Notes under the pieces: model-generated
Seen by the model: the letters and a program-made list of their open reading frames with translations, nothing else
Databases searched by the model: none
Told to the model about the DNA's origin: nothing
Made by a program: the position numbers and the translations under genes
Source of the DNA: Oribacterium sp. UBA4274
GTDB taxonomy: Bacteria; Bacillota; Clostridia; Lachnospirales; Lachnospiraceae
Direction of reading: 5' to 3'
Assembly: GCA_002396005.1 (NCBI GenBank)
Contig: DGVW01000097.1
Location: 1 to 5,078, forward strand
DNA length: 5,078 bases
In this document: one piece after another, positions 1-5,078 of the stretch
Position numbering within the stretch: position 1 is the first letter of the stretch
How the letters are laid out: each line of letters starts with the position of its first letter

Positions 1-36
1 TTTGAGGGAAAGGAAGTTCTGATAAAAAGAAATTAA
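1..36 (+). CDS. possible 3' end of an upstream rightward gene (partial)
   Basis: The window opens in a frame reading FEGKEVLIKRN followed by TAA at 34-36. The other two forward frames hit stops at 3-5 and 20-22, so this is the only forward frame that stays open to a later stop. A strong rightward terminator lies about 55 bases downstream, which is what would be expected after the last gene of a rightward unit. Eleven codons are too few to identify a family, and the stretch could equally be non-coding. The call rests mainly on the position of the terminator. Confidence 0.3.
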   Translation, partial: FEGKEVLIKRN

Positions 37-89
37 ATTAAACACATAAAACATATAAATAGAACACCTAAACTGAATACATGAACCGC

Positions 90-124
90 GGACGCTATGG
101 AAAACATCCATGGCGTTCTTTTTT
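90..124 (+). terminator. intrinsic (Rho-independent) terminator
   Basis: The arms at 90-100 (GGACGCTATGG) and 108-118 (CCATGGCGTTC) pair over 11 bp with two G-T wobbles, around a 7-base loop at 101-107. Six T residues follow at 119-124. The T run is only on this side, so the element ends rightward transcription coming from before the window or from the possible gene end at 36. It would insulate the secreted-protein gene at 257 from upstream transcription. Confidence 0.8.
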
Positions 125-130
125 GGGTCT

Positions 131-167
131 CCAAAGTTTAGTGGGGGTTTCCAAAGTTATTTGGGGT
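131..167. repeat. tandem pair of imperfect direct repeats (CCAAAGTT...GGGG)
   Basis: Two copies of a roughly 18-base unit lie head to tail. The first is CCAAAGTTTAGTGGGGGT at 131-148 and the second is CCAAAGTTATTTGGGGT at 151-167. They share CCAAAGTT and a G4-G5 run, with a period of 20 bases. The second copy runs directly into the palindrome at 164-187. The arrangement looks like the end of a small mobile or REP-type element rather than coding sequence, but no transposase is adjacent in the window. Confidence 0.5.
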
Positions 168-187
168 CAGACAATGGGGTCTGACCC
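164..187. repeat. 9-bp perfect palindrome GGGTCAGAC/GTCTGACCC, REP-like
   Basis: GGGTCAGAC at 164-172 and GTCTGACCC at 179-187 are exact reverse complements separated by AATGGG. TTT follows at 188-190, so it could fold as a hairpin in RNA or single-stranded DNA. GGGTCTGACC-type palindromes recur in many bacterial genomes next to Y1 (IS200/REP-associated) transposases; this is recollection, not a search. It could also act as a weak terminator. It sits about 70 bases before the start of the secreted-protein gene, within that gene's likely upstream region. Confidence 0.55.
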
Positions 188-210
188 TTTAGTTTGAGCA
201 CATATATAAG
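181..210 (+). promoter_or_regulatory. weak candidate promoter for the secreted-protein gene
   Basis: CTGACC at 181-186 matches the -35 consensus TTGACA at 4 of 6 positions, and TATAAG at 205-210 matches the -10 consensus at 5 of 6, with an 18-base spacer. The -35 half lies inside the right arm of the palindrome at 179-187, so an inserted repeat may have supplied part of the promoter. Short promoter matches are frequent by chance in AT-rich DNA, and this is a guess based on position upstream of the ATG at 257. Confidence 0.2.
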
Positions 211-256
211 TGTAAACAGTAATTCAAATAATAAAGAAAGAAAAAGAGGAAAAATT

Positions 257-736
257 ATGAGAAAAACAAGATTAGCAGCAACAACAGTTTTAGTAGCAAT
301 GGCAGCAAGCTTCACAGCTCTTGCAGGAGCATGGAAGAGTGACGCAAATGGCTGTTGGTATGACGAAGGAAACGGTTCATATCCAAAGAACACTTGGTCC
401 TGGATAGACAGAAACAATGACGGCGTATCAGAGTGCTACTACTTTGATACAAGCGGATACTGTTTTATCAACACGGTTACACCAGATAGCTATTATGTAA
501 ATCCCAGCGGAGCATGGGTGGTGAACGGAGTCGTACAGACAAAGACAGCAGATACAGCGGTTTCCAACACTTCCGGTTCGGTAGATGTTGTAACAAATAA
601 GATCACTGTCGGAAAGAATGCTAAAGATGATACAGAGGAAGAAAACGAGAGTGATGAAGAATTTACTAAATTTGCTGGTGAATTTGTAGCCGAAATTTTT
701 AAAATAGGAATTCAAAATAAACCTGTTTTGGAATAA
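257..736 (+). CDS. small secreted protein with cell-wall-binding (choline-binding-like) repeat region
   Basis: Encodes 159 residues. Residues 1-23 are a classical signal peptide: RKTR, then a hydrophobic stretch rich in A, T and V, ending ALA before GAWKSD. Residues 24-96 carry aromatic/glycine elements typical of Lachnospiraceae wall-binding repeat proteins: WKSDANGCWYDEGNGSYP, NNDGVSECYYFDTSGY and GAWVVNGVVQTK. Such repeats usually hold proteins to cell-surface polymers. The rest is Ser/Thr-rich and then strongly acidic (DDTEEENESDEE), ending in a short hydrophobic-amphipathic tail, with no enzymatic domain. Many relatives are larger, so this may be a minimal or shortened form. ATG 257 was chosen because an AGAGGA ribosome site precedes it and the signal peptide starts there; an in-frame TTG at 194 has no ribosome site. 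The exact role is unknown. Confidence 0.8.
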   Translation: MRKTRLAATTVLVAMAASFTALAGAWKSDANGCWYDEGNGSYPKNTWSWIDRNNDGVSECYYFDTSGYCFINTVTPDSYYVNPSGAWVVNGVVQTKTADTAVSNTSGSVDVVTNKITVGKNAKDDTEEENESDEEFTKFAGEFVAEIFKIGIQNKPVLE

Positions 737-870
737 AAGTGAAAATTTTCTAATTTATTTCCCGATTTGTGACGATGATAAACTGAGTAGGCTATTGAAT
801 AGAAAATACTATTTCAATCAGGAACAGTTAGTTCAAACAAATGTGATTTATAAGGAGGAACAAATCGACT

Positions 871-1054
871 ATGAAGATAACATCATTTGGACCGCAAGTC
901 GTAGTTAAGGATGTAGATTCTGTTATAAGTCTGTTTAAGAATCTCGGTTTTGAAATGCATCATAACATGCAGAATATCGAGGACAGAGATATCGATGGTA
1001 GCTCCGTCAGGATTTATGATTTTAGTGGTTCAGCACATCAAAAATCATGATTAA
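871..1054 (+). pseudogene. glyoxalase/VOC-family gene remnant with internal deletion
   Basis: ATG 871 follows AAGGAGG at 852-858, a strong site with a rather long 12-base gap. It opens 59 codons beginning MKITSFGPQVVVKDVDSVIS, with LFKNLGFEMHHN and QNIEDRDIDG next. This matches the N-terminal strand-helix module of small VOC (glyoxalase/bleomycin-resistance fold) proteins, which are usually about 120-130 residues. The frame ends at TGA 1048-1050. In another frame, 1031-1054 reads QHIKNHD and then TAA, which resembles the usual C-terminus of the same family as I remember it. The gene therefore appears to have lost about half its middle and shifted frame, leaving both ends. It lacks the second half of the fold and metal or substrate ligands, so no function is expected. 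A genuine 59-residue protein is the less likely alternative. Confidence 0.6.
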
Positions 1055-1085
1055 AGAAGGACTGATATTGGAATAGTTAATTCTC

Positions 1086-1125
1086 AGCGCTGTAAAGATG
1101 AGTGAATCATTTTTGCAGTGCTTTT
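1086..1125 (+). terminator. 16-bp hairpin with short T tail; terminator or 5' leader element
   Basis: Arms at 1086-1101 and 1107-1122 pair continuously over 16 bp with three G-T wobbles, around the 5-base loop GTGAA. TTT follows at 1123-1125, then G. This is a good stem with a modest U tract. It lies between the VOC remnant and the next gene, whose ribosome site starts only 12 bases further on. It may end transcripts from the left. Alternatively, if the promoter of the downstream pair lies further upstream, it would sit in that pair's leader and act as an attenuator or stabiliser. Confidence 0.6.
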
Positions 1126-1136
1126 GTGCCTGTAAC

Positions 1137-1145
1137 AGGAGGTGA
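1137..1145 (+). promoter_or_regulatory. strong ribosome binding site AGGAGGTGA
   Basis: AGGAGGTGA is a full match to the 16S rRNA 3' end and ends 6 bases before ATG 1152. It fixes the start of the dioxygenase-like/AMMECR1 fusion gene and suggests efficient translation of the first gene of the pair. Confidence 0.85.
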
Positions 1146-1151
1146 AATATT

Positions 1152-2537
1152 ATGGCTATTCAGGCTGCATTTATGGTTCCGCATCCGCCGCTTATCATTC
1201 CGGAGATAGGAAAAGGCGGTGAAAAAAGCATTCAGGATACTATCGATGCTTATGAAAGGGTGGCAAAGGAAATCGAAGAACTGAAACCGGAGACTATCAT
1301 CATAACAAGTCCCCACAGCATCATGTATTCCGACTACTTTCATATTTCACCTGGTACAGGAGCAAAAGGTGATTTTTCAAGGTTCAGGGCATCAGAAGTT
1401 AAATTTGATGAAGAATATGATGAGGAACTGAGAGATAAGATCTGTGAACTTGCAGATAATGAGGATTTTCCTGCAGGCGTGCTGGGAGAAAAGGATCCTT
1501 CACTTGACCATGGCACCATGGTTCCTCTTTGGTTTATCCGGAATAAATATAAAGGTGCAAAAATCATACGTATAGGTCTATCGGGACTTTCGCTTCCTGA
1601 ACATTATCATTTGGGAATGCTGATTCAAAAGGCAGTGGATGAGTGTAGAAGGCGTGCAGTTTTTATCGCAAGCGGGGATCTCTCACATAAGCTGCAGGAA
1701 CATGGTCCCTATGGATTTGCCGGGGAAGGTCCTGTGTACGATGACAGGATCATGGATGTGGCAGGCCGGGCCGCTTTTTTGGAAATGTTTGATTTTAGTG
1801 AAGATTTCTGCCGGAAGGCTGCGGAGTGCGGGCATCGTTCCTTTGTAATCATGGCAGGAGCACTGGATGGCATGAAGGTTAGATCCGAAGTTTTTTCACA
1901 TCAGGATGTTACGGGAGTCGGTTATGGGATAGCGTCTTTTTATCCGGTGTGTGCTGATGAAACGAGACATTTTCTTGATGTGTACCTGGAAAAGATTAGA
2001 AAAAACCTGAAAAATAAAGCTGAAAAATCCGATGATTATGTACGTCTTGCCAGAGAAGCACTTGAAAGTTACATCATGTATCGTAAAAGGATAGAAGTGC
2101 CAAAGGAACTTCCGGACGAAATGCTAAAAAAAACAGCCGGCGCCTTTGTGTCCATTCATAAGGCTGGGAGACTGAGAGGTTGTATAGGAACTATACTGCC
2201 CACAGCATCATCGGTCGCTGAGGAGATAATACAGAATGCCATAAGCGCTTCGACACGGGATCCACGGTTTAGTCCCATCACCCCGGAAGAGCTTCCGTAT
2301 CTTGACATAAATGTTGATGTACTTGGTGAAACTGAAGATATCAGCGGACCGGAAGAACTTGATGTAAAAAGATATGGGGTGATCGTGACTTCCGGAAGAA
2401 AGAGAGGACTGCTCCTTCCGGACCTTGATGGGGTTGATACTGTGGAGCAACAGATAGATATAGCAAGGCAAAAGGGCGGAATTCAGACTGATGAAACCAT
2501 ACAGCTTCAAAGATTTGAGGTTGTAAGGCATGTATAG
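1152..2537 (+). CDS. AmmeMemoRadiSam fusion protein: LigB-like extradiol dioxygenase domain plus AMMECR1 domain
   Basis: Encodes 461 residues. Residues 1-265 match the class III extradiol dioxygenase subunit B/MEMO-like fold. They contain VPHPPLIIPEIG (His11), ITSPHS (His55), LDHGTMVPL (His120) and ASGDLSHKL (His179). Their spacing suits a divalent metal site, although the exact ligands are inferred. Residues about 266-292 form a charged linker. Residues about 293-461 are an AMMECR1 domain with the signature LRGCIGT (341-347) and AISASTRDPRFSPIT (363-377). Separate AMMECR1, MEMO and radical SAM proteins form the AmmeMemoRadiSam system; here the first two roles are fused. No signal peptide or membrane segment is visible, so it is cytosolic. 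The radical SAM gene follows after 73 bases on the same strand. Reaction and substrate are unknown. Length and both ends look intact. Confidence 0.9.
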   Translation: MAIQAAFMVPHPPLIIPEIGKGGEKSIQDTIDAYERVAKEIEELKPETIIITSPHSIMYSDYFHISPGTGAKGDFSRFRASEVKFDEEYDEELRDKICELADNEDFPAGVLGEKDPSLDHGTMVPLWFIRNKYKGAKIIRIGLSGLSLPEHYHLGMLIQKAVDECRRRAVFIASGDLSHKLQEHGPYGFAGEGPVYDDRIMDVAGRAAFLEMFDFSEDFCRKAAECGHRSFVIMAGALDGMKVRSEVFSHQDVTGVGYGIASFYPVCADETRHFLDVYLEKIRKNLKNKAEKSDDYVRLAREALESYIMYRKRIEVPKELPDEMLKKTAGAFVSIHKAGRLRGCIGTILPTASSVAEEIIQNAISASTRDPRFSPITPEELPYLDINVDVLGETEDISGPEELDVKRYGVIVTSGRKRGLLLPDLDGVDTVEQQIDIARQKGGIQTDETIQLQRFEVVRHV

Positions 2538-2610
2538 GTGAAAAAAGAGAAGAGGATGCAGTGGGAAAGATACGAGAATCGATGAAACTGCAACTCTATA
2601 ACAGGAGACT

Positions 2611-3447
2611 ATGGCAAAGTGTAATGTATGTTATCGGCATTGTGAAATAAGAGAGGGCAGTTATGGGTTTTGCGGTGTCAGAACCTGCAGGGAAGGAAGG
2701 GTGGTTCCGGAGAATTATGGGATGCTTACTTCCATTGCTTTGGATCCTATAGAGAAGAAACCTTTTAGAAAGTTTATGCCTGGGAGCCTTATTCTGTCTG
2801 TGGGGAGCTATGGCTGCAATCTTCGTTGTCCGTTTTGTCAGAACTACAGTATCTCATGGTCAGAAGAGGTCAATGAAACTAAAATGCGTGCGAGATATGT
2901 GGCGCCGGAGACATTGACACAGATAGCGGAAGCTCAGAAGATAAATGGAAACATAGGGGTGGCTTTTACATACAATGAGCCACTGATATCCTTTGAATAT
3001 GTTCTGGATACCGCAAAGCTTCTTGTTAAAAAAGGTCTGAAAACCGTGCTTGTGACCAATGGAATGGCAGATGTGGAGGCAGTTAAAGAGCTGCTTCCTT
3101 ATGTGGATGCCATGAATATAGATCTAAAGGGATTTTCAGACAGATACTACCGGGAAGTTTTGAAGGGTGACCGCAGGATGGTTATGAACTTTATAGCTGA
3201 AAGCGTAAAGTACAGTCATGTGGAACTGACGACACTTATCATTCCGGGGGAAAATGATTCCGAGGAAGAAATGTCTCAGCTTAGTGCCTGGGTAAGTTCG
3301 CTGGACCCATCAATCCCGCTTCATATATCGAGATTCTTTCCACGTTTTCATATGATGGACAGAATGGCAACGCCGGTGGATAAGATATACAGGTTAAAGA
3401 CAGTTGCGGAGGAAAAGCTGCGGTTTGTATATACAGGTAACTGCTGA
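2611..3447 (+). CDS. amrS: AmmeMemoRadiSam system radical SAM enzyme (short form)
   Basis: Encodes 278 residues. The radical SAM cluster motif is C69-NLR-C73-PF-C76, which binds a 4Fe-4S cluster and S-adenosylmethionine. Core markers follow: LDPIEKKPF (44-52), FTYNEP (119-124), LVTNG (147-151) and MNIDLKGF (168-175). HISRFFPRFHM comes near the end. The N-terminus has extra cysteines C4, C7, C11 and C21 (CNVCYRHC), as in pyruvate-formate-lyase-activase-like AmrS proteins; they may bind metal. The protein stops at VYTGNC, whereas longer relatives continue into a cysteine-rich tail, so this is a short form. ATG 2611 is the first possible start because TAA lies in frame at 2599-2601. Its AGGAG (2603-2607) is only 3 bases away, an unusually tight spacing. 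It is probably cotranscribed with the fusion gene. Substrate unknown. Confidence 0.9.
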   Translation: MAKCNVCYRHCEIREGSYGFCGVRTCREGRVVPENYGMLTSIALDPIEKKPFRKFMPGSLILSVGSYGCNLRCPFCQNYSISWSEEVNETKMRARYVAPETLTQIAEAQKINGNIGVAFTYNEPLISFEYVLDTAKLLVKKGLKTVLVTNGMADVEAVKELLPYVDAMNIDLKGFSDRYYREVLKGDRRMVMNFIAESVKYSHVELTTLIIPGENDSEEEMSQLSAWVSSLDPSIPLHISRFFPRFHMMDRMATPVDKIYRLKTVAEEKLRFVYTGNC

Positions 3448-3459
3448 GTCTTCTACGGC

Positions 3460-3543
3460 TCATGCGCTACAAATCTTAATCATTTCAATGAATGCCTGCA
3501 CCTGAGGAATTTTTATATATTCCGGCAGAGTAAGCTCTTCAGA
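3460..3543 (-). pseudogene. 27-codon orphan C-terminal fragment in frame after the transporter stop
   Basis: Immediately after the transporter's TGA (3544-3546), the same frame stays open for 27 sense codons to TGA at 3460-3462. It reads SEELTLPEYIKIPQVQAF and then IEMIKICSA. The composition looks like real protein. The stretch LPEYIKIPQVQAFIEMIK reminds me of the last helix of PBP-like substrate-binding domains (molybdate-type regulators, Pfam PF12727), but this is recall from a short match. It has no start codon or ribosome site of its own. It could be a leftover gene end, a readthrough extension of the transporter, or chance, since a frame this short stays open fairly often. Confidence 0.25.
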
Positions 3544-4842
3544 TCATACCGCTTGTGCTACAGACTTTGAATCTTCCTTGACATGACCGGTGTGTTTTAC
3601 AAATCTGACCAGCACCATGATGCAGATCATGTCGATGAAAAGGGCAATGGCTATGCTTCCGATTCCTGTGGCGATGCCGAAGTTCTCTGCGATAAGACCT
3701 ACTATTACAGGCATGACGATGGAGCCGAGGCTTGCGCTTGTCAGGATAAAGCTCCAGGCAAGGCTGTACTTCCTGATGAGCTCACCTGCGAAGGAAACGG
3801 TTGTGGCATAGATGCCTGCCATTGAGAAACCAAAGCCCATTATTCCGATGATGATAGGAAGGGTGGTTCTGGACAGTATAAGCACTATGAAGAAGAGGAC
3901 GATGCCTACGCCCATGGTGGGAAGCAGGTTCTCTTTTTTCACCTTCGTTGAAAGGAAAGCAGTTGTGAGTCTTCCCAGGAGGATCATTATCCAAAGGATG
4001 CTGGCAGTGACCTGAGCGAGATTTGGCTGAAGGAGACCGGTATCCCTGAAATAGGTGATCATCCATCCGATAACGCCCTGTTCTGCACATAAATAGAAGA
4101 ACAGTGTAGCTATACATATATAAAAGAGCGGCTCCCTGAAAAATCCGAAGGCGGCAGCAGGCTTCCCGGTTTTTCTTTCGTTTGCCGGGCATGCGCCGGA
4201 TGTCTTCGGGTTCATATCCTGATCGGCGGATATGTCTGAAGATTTATCTACAGGTTTCTTTTTGCCGGAATGGCTTCCGTACTCGGCATCCTCCGGCATC
4301 AGATAGTAGAAAAGACATGTCATGACACCGAGAACGGCGAGGAATACGCAGGCGTATACCCAGTTCTGACTCTCGTTTCTGGTCATGAACATCAGAATAA
4401 GAGGAAATAAGAAGGCGCCGACCGCAAAAAAGGCATGGAGACAATTCAGTGCCCAGGCCATGCCGGTGGCGATGGAGTTGATCTTTGCATTGCAGTAATT
4501 ACTTGAGGCTCCTCTTGCAATTCCTGTTGCCAGGAAGGAAAAAACAAGAAGGAATCTGTAGTTTCCAAGAAGTATCAGGAGAAAAGAAATAGGGAAGAAG
4601 CTTTCAAAGAACAGAATGCTTTTTTTCTTTCCTATAAGCATGGGAAGTGCCCCTGAAAAGAAGCTGGAGCAAAGGTTTCCTATGGAATGAAGACTTACCA
4701 GAAGTCCGCAGACTGCATAATCGAGACCGAAGGCATCCCGGAGGAACGGCAGCAGGGAACCGATGGAAAGAGCCAGCATTCCGTTTGTTACGAAAGCAGA
4801 GAAGCAAAGAATAAATTGTTTTCTTTTTGTTTTGTCAGTCAT
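3544..4842 (-). CDS. major facilitator superfamily (MFS) transporter
   Basis: Encodes 432 residues from ATG 4842. About 12 hydrophobic segments are visible in two halves, separated by a long hydrophilic central loop at residues 183-236 (EDAEYGSHSGKKK onward). This is the usual MFS layout and length. The loop after the second helix (GALPMLIGKKKS, 65-75) occupies the place of MFS motif A. LGRLT at 289-293 is the matching element in the second half. AEQGVIGWMITYF (253-265) resembles sugar-type (FHS/fucose-permease-like) members, but the substrate cannot be named. It acts in the cytoplasmic membrane, probably by ion-coupled transport. The start was chosen because AGAAGGTGA precedes it with normal spacing; an in-frame GTG at 4896 has no such site and would add a hydrophilic extension. 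It converges on the radical SAM gene, with 96 bases between stop codons. No own terminator was found. Confidence 0.9.
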   Translation of the reverse strand: MTDKTKRKQFILCFSAFVTNGMLALSIGSLLPFLRDAFGLDYAVCGLLVSLHSIGNLCSSFFSGALPMLIGKKKSILFFESFFPISFLLILLGNYRFLLVFSFLATGIARGASSNYCNAKINSIATGMAWALNCLHAFFAVGAFLFPLILMFMTRNESQNWVYACVFLAVLGVMTCLFYYLMPEDAEYGSHSGKKKPVDKSSDISADQDMNPKTSGACPANERKTGKPAAAFGFFREPLFYICIATLFFYLCAEQGVIGWMITYFRDTGLLQPNLAQVTASILWIMILLGRLTTAFLSTKVKKENLLPTMGVGIVLFFIVLILSRTTLPIIIGIMGFGFSMAGIYATTVSFAGELIRKYSLAWSFILTSASLGSIVMPVIVGLIAENFGIATGIGSIAIALFIDMICIMVLVRFVKHTGHVKEDSKSVAQAV

Positions 4843-4848
4843 GGAATT

Positions 4849-4856
4849 CACCTTCT
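4849..4856 (-). promoter_or_regulatory. ribosome binding site AGAAGGTG deciding the transporter start
   Basis: On the minus strand AGAAGGTG lies 6 bases before ATG 4842. It supports this start over the upstream in-frame GTG at 4896, which lies inside the neighbouring fragment. No convincing promoter was found between this site and the window edge, so the transporter may be read from a promoter inside or beyond the transposase fragment. Confidence 0.7.
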
Positions 4857-4867
4857 TTATATAATTC

Positions 4868-5078
4868 TTACAGACTTCCCACATTGAAGATTTCACTTAT
4901 AGTACGTTCATCCTGATCTTTTCTCTGATATACAGAAAGGTACATGTATCTTGTAAATACGATTGCAAGCCAGTCCTTTTTGTTAGAGCGGTTGCGAACA
5001 CAAACATTTCCTTCTTTTTCCAGCAAGAGAACGATAATCAGTTTTTGAGAAATCTCCAAGCTGATTATCCTCTTTAGA
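4868..5078 (-). pseudogene. probable degraded IS4-type DDE transposase fragment (partial, runs off the edge)
   Basis: The minus-strand frame is open from the window edge to TAA at 4868-4870, about 69 codons. It contains LIIVLLLEKEGNVCVRNRSN and then KKDWLAIVFT. As I recall them, IS4-family transposases of Lachnospiraceae have a closely similar stretch, of the form VFVRNRxxKKxWLALxxTD, shortly before their RIYGKRWxIEVFF motif. That later motif is missing here, and the residues after WLAIVFT do not align, so the copy seems broken or frameshifted there. A second frame is also open from the edge for 31 codons to about 4982, which suggests possible further frameshifts. A genuine unrelated gene end lying 25 bases before the transporter start is the alternative. 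No terminal inverted repeat was recognised. Confidence 0.45.
5033..5069. repeat. 9-bp inverted repeat GATAATCAG/CTGATTATC with 19-base spacer
   Basis: GATAATCAG at 5033-5041 and CTGATTATC at 5061-5069 are exact reverse complements. No T run follows on either strand, so it is not an intrinsic terminator. It lies within the probable transposase fragment at the window edge. It could be chance, an operator for an overlapping gene, or a rearrangement trace. Confidence 0.35.

Noticed and set aside
194..256. Upstream in-frame TTG start adding 21 residues to the secreted protein
   Set aside because: It has no ribosome binding site, and the added hydrophilic, Asn/Lys/Arg-rich segment would bury the signal peptide that begins cleanly at ATG 257.
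157..715. Minus-strand open frames opposite the secreted-protein gene
   Set aside because: Their cysteine- and phenylalanine-rich text is the usual by-product of reading an AT-rich coding strand backwards. They have no convincing start signals.
794..818. Imperfect hairpin ATTGAATAG/CTATTTCAAT after the secreted-protein gene as its terminator
   Set aside because: The stem is AT-rich with a bulge and no T run follows. It may be an operator-like dyad, but nothing supports a specific role. No other clear terminator was found in 737-870.
2556..2585. Nine-codon leader peptide MQWERYENR between the fusion gene and amrS
   Set aside because: The purine-rich stretch before its ATG is too close to act as a ribosome site, and a frame this short is expected by chance.
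2557..2592. TGCAGT/ACTGCA inverted repeat in the 73-base gap between the two radical SAM unit genes
   Set aside because: Only 6 bp with a 24-base loop and no T tail, so it is too weak to call a regulatory hairpin.
3502..3528. Hairpin CTG-GGAAT/ATTCC-CAG between the convergent genes as a two-way terminator
   Set aside because: The stem is only 5 bp plus 3 bp with an internal mismatch, and neither strand has a T run after it.
3583..4192. Several 65-135-codon open frames on both strands within the transporter gene
   Set aside because: They overlap a well-supported membrane protein gene, lack ribosome sites and show no recognisable family. They are shadows of the transporter's codon bias.

Overview
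The window looks like a piece of a Clostridia chromosome, most likely Lachnospiraceae. The base composition is moderate, ribosome binding sites are strong AGGAGG-type, and the small secreted protein at the left has the aromatic/glycine cell-wall-binding repeat style common in that family (phrases such as DGVSECYYFD and GAWVVNGVVQTK). Family assignments were made by eye from protein motifs; no database search was run.

Left part (1-1130) is patchy and partly eroded. It starts with what may be the last codons of an upstream rightward gene. A strong intrinsic terminator (90-124) follows, then a cluster of imperfect direct repeats and a 9-bp palindrome (131-187) resembling a REP/transposon-associated element. 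Next comes a secreted 159-residue protein (257-736), then a wreck of a glyoxalase/VOC-family gene (871-1054) whose first and last residues survive in different frames. A 16-bp hairpin (1086-1125) closes this part.

Centre (1152-3447) is an intact two-gene rightward unit and the most interesting content. The first gene encodes a fusion of a LigB-like class III extradiol-dioxygenase-fold domain with a C-terminal AMMECR1 domain. The second encodes a radical SAM enzyme with an AmrS-type CxxxCxxC core. Together they form a compact version of the AmmeMemoRadiSam system, which is widely conserved but whose reaction is, to my knowledge, not established. The fusion suggests that the two non-radical-SAM components work at 1:1 stoichiometry, possibly on one substrate.

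Right part (3460-5078) reads leftward. A 12-helix-type major facilitator transporter (3544-4842) converges on the radical SAM gene. Its stop codon is followed in frame by 27 sense codons (3463-3543) that look like a leftover protein C-terminus. Upstream of the transporter, running off the window edge, is a probable degraded IS4-type transposase fragment (4868-5078). Mobile-element debris thus flanks both ends, while the radical SAM unit and the transporter appear intact. No tRNA, rRNA or CRISPR array was seen.
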